Origin: Micromonospora rosaria
GTDB taxonomy: Bacteria > Actinomycetota > Actinomycetes > Mycobacteriales > Micromonosporaceae
Length of the DNA: 64,000 bases
Direction of reading: 5' to 3'
Assembly (NCBI RefSeq): GCF_001567585.1
Contig: NZ_LRQV01000022.1
Coordinates: 1-64,000, forward strand
How positions within the stretch are numbered: position 1 is the first letter of the stretch; each line of letters starts with the position of its first letter. A model generated the notes under the pieces. The model was not told where the DNA came from and ran no database searches. It worked only from the letters and a program-made list of their open reading frames with translations. Positions 57,862 to 64,000 of the stretch are shown here, piece after piece. The translations under genes and the position numbers were made by a program.

Positions 57862-58401
57862 TCAGTCGGTGGCGGATGCCGCCCCACGTCGCCGGGCGTG
57901 CAGCGCCCTGGCCACGACCAAGGGGAGCAGATGCAGCACGACGACGAGCGCGACCGTCAGCGTGGCGATCTGGCCGACGGACAACCCCTGCACCGCCAAC
58001 ACCAGACCCGCGCAGGCGCCGGTGCGCAGTGTGTGCACCGCGACCCGCAGCAGCGCCCGCCCGATCGGCGGGACGCGCTCGGCCGGGTCGGGCCCGGTGT
58101 CGCGTCGCCACAGGGTGCCGACCATTGCCGCGAGCGCGAGCAGCACGGCGACCTGCACCGCCCAGAAGGCCGTCGTCCCGACGCCGGCCCCGTTGGTCAC
58201 CGACGGCGCGGCGAGGGTGGTGGCCGCGAAGACGAGGAAGGTCGGCAGCCAGGTGAAGACGACGGTGGCCGTGGCCGCCGCCGCCATCCTGCGCGGCAGA
58301 CCGACCTCGGGCTGGACCTGGTCGCCGATGCGGGCGATCACCTCGTCGGAGGCCCACACCAACGGGCGGGCCGGACGCGCGTCGGTTGCCGGGCGTGACA
58401 T
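57862..58401 (-). CDS. Small integral membrane protein
   Basis: A 179-residue protein with four predicted membrane helices (around VVFTWLPTFLVFAATTL, FWAVQVAVLLALAAMVG, TGACAGLVLAVQGLS and TLTVALVVVLHLLPLVVA) and an Arg-rich C-terminus. It has no motif that I recognise. ATG 58401 begins the protein-like part; its ribosome site is weak. Confidence 0.6.
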   Translation of the reverse strand: MSRPATDARPARPLVWASDEVIARIGDQVQPEVGLPRRMAAAATATVVFTWLPTFLVFAATTLAAPSVTNGAGVGTTAFWAVQVAVLLALAAMVGTLWRRDTGPDPAERVPPIGRALLRVAVHTLRTGACAGLVLAVQGLSVGQIATLTVALVVVLHLLPLVVARALHARRRGAASATD

Positions 58402-58411
58402 GAGGGCAAGC

Positions 58412-58546
58412 CTAGTGGTGGGCGTCGAACACGGCGTGCCGGCCGTCCGGGTTCCCGCGCCGCCACCAGGCATCGTCCTCCCCGACCAGGGTGTCGACGA
58501 AGTGACCGTCGACCTCGCGCCACCGCGCCCGCGACTCGTCCGTGTG
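58412..58546 (-). pseudogene. Possible remnant of a SAM-dependent O-methyltransferase N-terminus
   Basis: A minus-strand frame of ~44 residues (DESRARWREVDGHFVDTLVG, ending FDAHH and a stop) resembles the first residues of family 3 O-methyltransferases. It has no start codon at its N-terminus, and nothing of the SAM-binding fold follows. The surrounding 58402-58704 is otherwise featureless and GC-rich. Confidence 0.25.
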
Positions 58547-58704
58547 CCCCCTGCTCGGCCGGCCCGTCGTGGACAGGGTCGCCCCGGCGCGGGGCACACC
58601 CTGCCCCGCGCCACGCCGACACCCGGCTCGGGCGGGCCCCGCCGCCGACCGGGGCCGCCCCCCGCCCGGGGTGACCGGCCGGGAGGACGGCGTACCGGTG
58701 GGCG

Positions 58705-59127
58705 TCACCCCTGGGCGTCGCCCGCCACGTCGACGACCCAGACGACGCCGAACCGGTCCCGGAGCATCCCGTACGCGGGCGACCAGCCCGCCGGGCCCAG
58801 CGGGACCACGACCGTCGCCCCCTCGGCGAGCGCGTCCCAGTAGCCGGTGACCTCCGGCACCGTCTCGCCCCGCAGCGAGACGAAGAAGGAGTTCTCGCCC
58901 CGGTCGTGGGCCACCCCGGCGGGCACGTCGTACGCCATGACGTGGAAGCCGTTCTCGGCGCGGACCTGGCCCCACATCACCTGGTCGGCCGTGGACCCCT
59001 CGGGGACGGTCCCCGCGTCCCGGTAGGTGACGACGGCGAGGTGACCGCCGAACACCCGGTGGTAGAACTCCAGCGCCGCGCGGGCGTCGCCGCGGAAGTT
59101 GACATGGGTCGTGGTCGTGACGGACAC
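58705..59127 (-). CDS. VOC-family protein, PhnB type
   Basis: A 140-residue PhnB-like VOC protein: HVNFRGDARAALEFYHRVFG at the start, SFFVSLRGETVPEVTGYWDAL in the middle, and YGMLRDRFGVVWVVDVAG at the end. GTG 59127 has GAGGAG six bases upstream. It is divergent from the WYL regulator with 96 bases between starts, a common arrangement in which the YafY-type regulator controls the VOC gene. Confidence 0.9.
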   Translation of the reverse strand: MSVTTTTHVNFRGDARAALEFYHRVFGGHLAVVTYRDAGTVPEGSTADQVMWGQVRAENGFHVMAYDVPAGVAHDRGENSFFVSLRGETVPEVTGYWDALAEGATVVVPLGPAGWSPAYGMLRDRFGVVWVVDVAGDAQG

Positions 59128-59223
59128 GATCTGCTCCTCGTTCGCAGAAGGATCTCTGGCGGGAGCCACGGTCGCAGGGGAAGCGGCCAGGATGTGTCCG
59201 CTTCCCCGGGCAGAATCCGGACC

Positions 59224-60288
59224 ATGCCCACCACCTCCGCGCGGTTGCTGGCCCTGCTGTCGCTGCTGCAGGCCCGCCGGGACTGGCCGGGGCCGCTGCT
59301 GGCCGAGCGGCTGGCGGTCAGCCCCCGGACGGTGCGCCGCGACGTCGACCGGCTGCGCGACCTCGGGTACCCGATCGCGGCCACCCGGGGGCCGGACGGC
59401 GGGTACCGGCTCGACGCCGGCACCCGCCTGCCCCCGTTGCTGTTCGACGACGACCAGGCAGTGGCCCTCGCCGTCGCCCTGCGGACCGCCACCACCACCG
59501 GCGCCGGTATCGAGGAGGCCGCCGCCCGGGCGCTGCACACCGTCCGGCAGGTCATGCCCGCCCGACTGCGCCACCGCGTCGACACCCTCGCCGTCAGCGC
59601 GGTCGAGCGCCCGGCGACGCCCCGGGTCGACAGCGGCGTGCTGGTCGCCCTGAGCGCCGCCGTGCACGCCCGCGAGGTGCTGCGCTTCGACTATCCGGCC
59701 GGCCCCCGGCCGACGCGGGAGCCCGGCCCGCCGGCCCCACCACGCCGGGTGGAACCCCACCACCTCGTCGCCCGGCACGGGCGCTGGTACCTCGTCGCCT
59801 GGGACCTCGACCGTGACGACTGGCGCGTCTTCCGCGCCGACCGGATCGCGCCGCGCGTCCCGACCGGGCCCCGCTTCGCCCCGCGCGAGCTGCCCGGGGG
59901 CACCGTGGCCGACTTCGTCACCAGCAGGTTCCGGGGCGCCGACGGCACCGGCGACTGGCCCTGCCGGGGACAGGTGATCCTCGACCGGCCCGCCGCCGAG
60001 GTGTCGGTGTTCACCCCCGACGGCGTCGTCGAGGAACTCGGCCCACACCGCTGCCGGCTCACCCTCGGCTCGTGGTCGTGGCCGGGTCTGGCCGCCGCCA
60101 TCGGCAGGTTCGACGCCGACATCGAGGTCGTCGGGCCGCCCGAACTCAGGGCCGCCTTCGCGCACCTGGCCCGCCGCTACGCCCGGGCCGCCGCCGACCC
60201 GGGGGCGCCACGTCGGGTCGAGGCGTCCCCGCCCGACCCTGGGCCGGGCGTGCCCGGCCATCCCGCACCGGGCGTGCCCGGGCAATAG
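59224..60288 (+). CDS. YafY-type HTH/WYL-domain transcriptional regulator
   Basis: A 354-residue regulator. The N-terminal winged helix (RLLALLSLLQARRDWPGPLL, then SPRTVRRDVDRLRDLGYPI) is followed by a WYL ligand-sensing domain, where the signature reads WYLVAWDLDRDDWRVFRADRI, and a C-terminal extension. The last ~25 residues are Pro/Gly-rich. It is divergent from the PhnB-like gene, its likely target. A hairpin terminator follows 17 bases after the stop. Confidence 0.92.
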   Translation: MPTTSARLLALLSLLQARRDWPGPLLAERLAVSPRTVRRDVDRLRDLGYPIAATRGPDGGYRLDAGTRLPPLLFDDDQAVALAVALRTATTTGAGIEEAAARALHTVRQVMPARLRHRVDTLAVSAVERPATPRVDSGVLVALSAAVHAREVLRFDYPAGPRPTREPGPPAPPRRVEPHHLVARHGRWYLVAWDLDRDDWRVFRADRIAPRVPTGPRFAPRELPGGTVADFVTSRFRGADGTGDWPCRGQVILDRPAAEVSVFTPDGVVEELGPHRCRLTLGSWSWPGLAAAIGRFDADIEVVGPPELRAAFAHLARRYARAAADPGAPRRVEASPPDPGPGVPGHPAPGVPGQ

Positions 60289-60305
60289 TGGCGACGCCCG
60301 GGGGA

Positions 60306-60323
60306 ACGCCGCTTTTGCGGCGT
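60306..60323 (+). terminator. Hairpin terminator after the WYL gene
   Basis: ACGCCGC-TTTT-GCGGCGT forms a perfect 7-bp stem just after the stop at 60288. The remaining gap to 60643 (355 bases in all) shows no gene. CTGACA near 60526 could be a -35 for the MFS gene, but I find no convincing -10. Confidence 0.55.
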
Positions 60324-60643
60324 CAACCGTGACGGCGGAGGAAAAAGACAGATCCGCAGCACGCTGCGGCGGGCGAGAACCACGCGAGCACCGGGCGGTC
60401 GTCCGCTCCGATCGCCGTCGACGCAGGTCGACTCCGGTACGGGCAGACGACGGCACGCGGAACCCCCGCGCCGGCCCCGTCGCGCCCTAGCCATGCCGAC
60501 CGCTCTCGGGCAGACTGTCGACGGCCTGACATTTACCGGCGACGATCAGATCACGCCTGCGCATGACGAGGTGAACCGGTGGGGAGAGGCGTCCGCTTGG
60601 CGCTGGTGACGACGGCTACGGCACGGCGGACCGGAGTGGCGGG

Positions 60644-62011
60644 GTGACCCGGGGAACCCCCGTGCCTCGACAGATGCGCCTCTTCCGGGCACTGGTCGTG
60701 GGCACGTCCGCCGCGACGTTCGGCAGCTACCTGAACATGGTCGCGCTGAACCTCTTCGTCTACCAGGCGACCGGGAGCGCGTGGCAGACCGGCGTCTTCA
60801 TGGCGCTGCGGCTCGGCGCCGGTGTGGTCGCGGGCATGGCCGGCGGGCTCGTGGCGGGCCGGCTGCCCCGCCGGCCGGTGCTGGTCCTGTGCGACCTGAC
60901 CCAGGCCGCGACGTTGGTGGCGCTGGCGCTGGCCGGCCAGCAGGCCCGGATCGACCTCCTGCCGATCGTCGCCGTGGCGACCGGCCTGCTCGGCACCACC
61001 TCCTCGGTGCTGCTGCGCAGCAGCGTCCCCGACCTGGTCGGCAGCGAGGAACGGATCGGCGCGAACGGCCTGCTGGTGACGGGGCGGGCGGTGGCGACCG
61101 CGCTGGGGTTCGCGGCCGGTGGGGTGCTCGTCGGCTGGCTCGGCTACGGGCCGGTGTTCCTGGTCACCGCCGGGGCCTACGCCTTCTCGGCGACGATGCT
61201 GAGCGTCCTGCCACTGCGGTTTCCCCGCCCCCGGCGCTCCGGTCCGGCAGCCCCCGACGGCGCTACCCCCGATGCCGCCGGCCCCCCGGCCGCCGACCCC
61301 GGTCCACCGGCCGGCGGCGCCCGCCGTCCGGTCCGGCGGTACCGCAGACAGGTGATCGTGGCGGCCTTCGCCGCCGCGCCGATGGTGGCGGTCATCCTGG
61401 TCGTCCGGGCGGTCGACGCGTTGGGCTCCGCCTCGCACAACGTCGGCATGCCGGTCTACGCCACCCAGATCCAGCCCGCCGACCCGGCCGCCTTCGTCGG
61501 CCACTTCTTCGCGGTCTGGGCGGTGGGTCTGTTCGCCTCGCACCGGATCATCACCTGGCTGCGGCGGCGCAGCAGCAGCCTCGACGACCCGCGCCGCAGC
61601 GAAGGGGCGTTCATCGTCGGCACCTGTCTGATGTCGGCGGCCTTCGTGGTGGCCTTCGCCGGCGTCCCCCCGCCGTGGGTGCTCCTGGTGGCGGTGGTCG
61701 CCGGCATGGCGGACGGCTTCACCGAGATCACGTACACCACCCGTGTGCAGGCCGAACCCGACCCCCGGCGGGGCTACTTCTTCGGGCTCACGGCGGTGGC
61801 CGAGAACGGCGGCCTGGGGCTCGGCATGCTGCTGGCCGCCGCGCTGCTGGAGGTGTGGCGACCCCTGGCCGTGGCCGGCGTCATGCACGGCGCGGTCATC
61901 CTCCTGGCCCTCGTGGTCGCCGTCGGCGCCACGCTGGTCCGCCGTCGGACCACCACCCCCTCCGTCGAGCGACCGGACCCGGCGGCGCAGCCGCAGGAGA
62001 GCAGGAGATGA
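60644..62011 (+). CDS. Major facilitator superfamily exporter
   Basis: A 455-residue transporter with about 12 membrane helices and a charged, Pro-rich central loop (residues ~195-230). The pattern FGSYLNMVALNLFVYQATGS then RLGAGVVAGMAGGLVAGRLP is typical of EntS-like and multidrug MFS exporters. GTG 60644 has GGAG at a good distance; GTG 60662 and ATG 60674 are alternatives. Its stop lies three bases before the acyl-AMP ligase, so it probably exports that gene's pathway product. Confidence 0.85.
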   Translation: MTRGTPVPRQMRLFRALVVGTSAATFGSYLNMVALNLFVYQATGSAWQTGVFMALRLGAGVVAGMAGGLVAGRLPRRPVLVLCDLTQAATLVALALAGQQARIDLLPIVAVATGLLGTTSSVLLRSSVPDLVGSEERIGANGLLVTGRAVATALGFAAGGVLVGWLGYGPVFLVTAGAYAFSATMLSVLPLRFPRPRRSGPAAPDGATPDAAGPPAADPGPPAGGARRPVRRYRRQVIVAAFAAAPMVAVILVVRAVDALGSASHNVGMPVYATQIQPADPAAFVGHFFAVWAVGLFASHRIITWLRRRSSSLDDPRRSEGAFIVGTCLMSAAFVVAFAGVPPPWVLLVAVVAGMADGFTEITYTTRVQAEPDPRRGYFFGLTAVAENGGLGLGMLLAAALLEVWRPLAVAGVMHGAVILLALVVAVGATLVRRRTTTPSVERPDPAAQPQESRR

Positions 62012-62014
62012 CCG

Positions 62015-64000
62015 GTGGACGAGCTGAGCGAGGCGCTCGCCCGACGCGCCGAACTGATCGACGCGGCGGTCGTCGAGCGGACCGGCGGCGACGGCGTCCC
62101 GCGCCGGGTGGCGTACGTCGTGCCGGCCCCGACCAGCACCACGGCCGAGGCGCGGCGCGCGGCGGGCGCGGCGGTGGCGGCGGCCGGTGACCCCGGTACG
62201 CCGGTCCTGGTCGCCGTGGTGTCGGGCATCCCGCGTGACGCCGACGGCGCACCCGACGAGGCGGCGTTACGGGCGGTGCCGGTCGCCGCGACCGCCGGCG
62301 GGGCCCTGGTCCGGGTCCCCGACCGGGAACCGACCCGGACGCACCTGGCCGACCTGCTGGACCTGCCGCCGCGCTGGGGATCGGACCTCGCCGCGCCGCC
62401 TGCTGGCCCGGCGACCGGCGACACCCCGGCCGCGCCGCAGGTCGACGGGGTGCCGGCCGAGGCGGTCGGTGTCGCCCCCGTGGCCGACGCGGACGACCCG
62501 ACGACGCTGCCCGAGGCGCTGCGGCGGGCCGCGCGACGCTGGCCCGAGCGCGGGCTGGACCTGGTCGAGGCGGACGGCACCCGGACGCTGAGCTACCCGC
62601 ACCTGCTCGACACCGCGCTGCGGGCGCTGGCCGGCCTGCGCGCGGCCGGGCTGGCCACCGGGGACCCGGTGATCCTGCACCTGCCGTCGCTGGCCGACCA
62701 CTTCGTCGCGCTCTGGGCCTGCCTGCTCGGCGGGCTGCGCCCGGTGGCCGTCGCGCAGGCGCCCGGGTACCAGGCCCGCAACGCCACCCTCGACAAGCTC
62801 GAACACGCCTGGCAGAGCCTGCACCGCCCGGTCGTGGTCTCCAGCGGCGCCGTCCCGGCGAAACTGCGGGCGTACGCCGAGGGGGCGGGGTGGGCCGGGC
62901 TGCGGGTGGTCGACCTCGCCGACTGCCGCGCCCACGAGCCGGCCGGGGACCTGCCCCGACCCGCCCCGGACGACGTGGCCATGTTGCAGCTCTCGTCGGG
63001 CAGCACCAGCAAGTCCAAGGTCATCCCGCTGACCCACCGGGGCATCGTCCGGTACGCCCAGGACGCCTGTCAGGTCGCCCGGGTCCGCCCCGGTGACGTC
63101 ATGCTCAACTGGCTGCCGCTGGACCACGTGGCGGGCCTGGTGATGATGCACCTCGGCCCGGTCGTCCTCGGCTGCGCCAACGTGCACGTCGGCACGGCGC
63201 TCGTCCTCGCCGACCCGCCCCTGTGGCTGGACCTGTTGCAGCGGTACCGGGTGCAGCACAGCTGGTCGCCGAACTTCGGCTACAAGCTGGTCACCGAGGC
63301 GGTACGCAGCCGCCCGGACCGGCGCTGGGACCTCAGCGGGCTGCGGACCCTGGTCAACGCCGGCGAACAGTGCACCGAGCCGGTGATGAGCGGGTTCCGG
63401 GCGGCCCTGGCCGACAGCGGGCTCGACCCGTCCGCGCTGGTCCTGGCCTGGGGGATGGCGGAGACCTGCACCGCGATCAGCTACCAGACGTTCGGGCCGG
63501 ACGCGGTGCAGCACGCCCGGCTGCACGCCGACGGCAGCCAGGTACGGCTGGCCCCGGCGAGCGTCCCCGGCACGACCACCTTCCTCAGCATGGGCGGCCC
63601 GGCTCCCGGCACCCGGTTCCGGATCGCCGCCCCGGACGGCCGCACCGCCCTGCCGGAGCGGTGGATCGGCCGGCTCCAGGTCCGCTCGGACCGGGTCACC
63701 CCCGGCTACCTCAACCACGACGAGGCGAACCGGGCCGCGTTCCCCGACGGGGAGTGGTTCGACACCGGTGACCTCGCGTACCTCCACGACGGCCGGATCA
63801 CCATCACCGGCCGGGGCAAGGAGGTCATCATCGTCAACGGCGTCCACTACTTCTGCCACGAGATCGAGGACGTGGTCGGGGCGGTGGACGGGGTGGCCCC
63901 CAGCTTCGTGGCCGCGTTCGGGGCCCCGGGACGGGACGGCACCGAACGCATCGTGGTGGTCTTCTGCGCCGACGCGGCGGTGGACGTGGCCCTGCTGACC
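62015..64000 (+). CDS. Acyl-AMP ligase, N-terminal part of a larger protein (runs off the window)
   Basis: Open from GTG 62015 (GCAGGAGA upstream) to the window edge with no stop, at least 662 residues. From about residue 165 it is an adenylate-forming ligase of the kind that starts PKS-NRPS lines: LQLSSGSTSKSKVIPLTHRG, LNWLPLDHVAG, WGMAETCTAISYQ, DTGDLAYLHDG and GRGKEVIIVNG. The first ~110 residues look like the small C-terminal lobe of another adenylation domain (AAVVERTGGDGVPRRVAYVV), but its lysine motif reads DADGAPDEAAL, so it is non-catalytic. It is coupled to the MFS exporter and probably opens a new biosynthetic cluster. Confidence 0.85.
   Translation, partial: MDELSEALARRAELIDAAVVERTGGDGVPRRVAYVVPAPTSTTAEARRAAGAAVAAAGDPGTPVLVAVVSGIPRDADGAPDEAALRAVPVAATAGGALVRVPDREPTRTHLADLLDLPPRWGSDLAAPPAGPATGDTPAAPQVDGVPAEAVGVAPVADADDPTTLPEALRRAARRWPERGLDLVEADGTRTLSYPHLLDTALRALAGLRAAGLATGDPVILHLPSLADHFVALWACLLGGLRPVAVAQAPGYQARNATLDKLEHAWQSLHRPVVVSSGAVPAKLRAYAEGAGWAGLRVVDLADCRAHEPAGDLPRPAPDDVAMLQLSSGSTSKSKVIPLTHRGIVRYAQDACQVARVRPGDVMLNWLPLDHVAGLVMMHLGPVVLGCANVHVGTALVLADPPLWLDLLQRYRVQHSWSPNFGYKLVTEAVRSRPDRRWDLSGLRTLVNAGEQCTEPVMSGFRAALADSGLDPSALVLAWGMAETCTAISYQTFGPDAVQHARLHADGSQVRLAPASVPGTTTFLSMGGPAPGTRFRIAAPDGRTALPERWIGRLQVRSDRVTPGYLNHDEANRAAFPDGEWFDTGDLAYLHDGRITITGRGKEVIIVNGVHYFCHEIEDVVGAVDGVAPSFVAAFGAPGRDGTERIVVVFCADAAVDVALLT

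Overview
The window is uniformly very GC-rich and carries actinomycete hallmarks: many GTG starts, long translationally coupled operons, secreted glycosidases with Pro/Thr linkers, and a SitI3-type immunity gene. It most resembles a Micromonosporaceae chromosome (Micromonospora-like). That placement is inferred from gene content and was not checked against any database.

Region 1 (236-30658) is a biosynthetic gene cluster built from discrete, mostly non-modular parts. The left arm holds a free condensation protein with a broken carrier domain, a carrier protein, an adenylation-carrier protein, a BtrH-like cysteine acyltransferase and a degraded IS630-type transposase. The right arm is one long + operon (7194-30218): carrier protein, acyl-AMP ligase, PaaA-like diiron oxygenase, radical SAM enzyme, second carrier protein, FabI-like enoyl reductase, a fused AroA-like/CoA-ligase protein, acyl-CoA dehydrogenase, FabL-like reductase, dienoyl-CoA-reductase-like flavoenzyme, two ABC half-exporters, P450, second condensation protein, KAS II-type ketosynthase, branched-chain-type aminotransferase and a PKS-type ketosynthase without an AT. 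The block from 11429 to 19176 matches the known logic for turning shikimate into cyclohexanecarboxyl-CoA (ansatrienin, asukamycin and phoslactomycin starter units). I do not recognise the whole combination, and it could make an undescribed cyclohexyl- or cyclohexenyl-containing lipopeptide or amide.

Region 2 (30871-32422) is a polymorphic-toxin locus. A small helical protein gene ends in G GGA AAC followed by TGA and a strong hairpin. A CdiA-CT-like tRNase domain continues in the -1 frame with no usable start codon, and a SitI3-like immunity gene follows. This looks like a programmed -1 frameshift that appends a toxin to a carrier domain.

Region 3 (32516-42135) is ordinary accessory chromosome: a calcium/cation antiporter, an ArsR regulator with a VOC protein, a GH43 arabinofuranosidase, a LacI regulator, a GH5 mannanase with CBM2, YceI, a small secreted protein, a MerR regulator and a sirtuin.

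Region 4 (42212-55003, - strand) is one 4263-residue hybrid megasynthase read as FAAL-ACP-KS-AT(dead)-KR-ACP-C-A-PCP-C-AAR. The last domain resembles cyanobacterial acyl-ACP reductase, including its catalytic cysteine, and predicts reductive release as an aldehyde.

Region 5 (55112-64000) holds a secreted I36-type protease inhibitor, a frameshifted gene remnant, an S1 protease with a beta-propeller lectin-like tail, a small membrane protein, a VOC protein, a WYL regulator, an MFS exporter and the start of another acyl-AMP ligase that runs off the right edge, which may open a further cluster.
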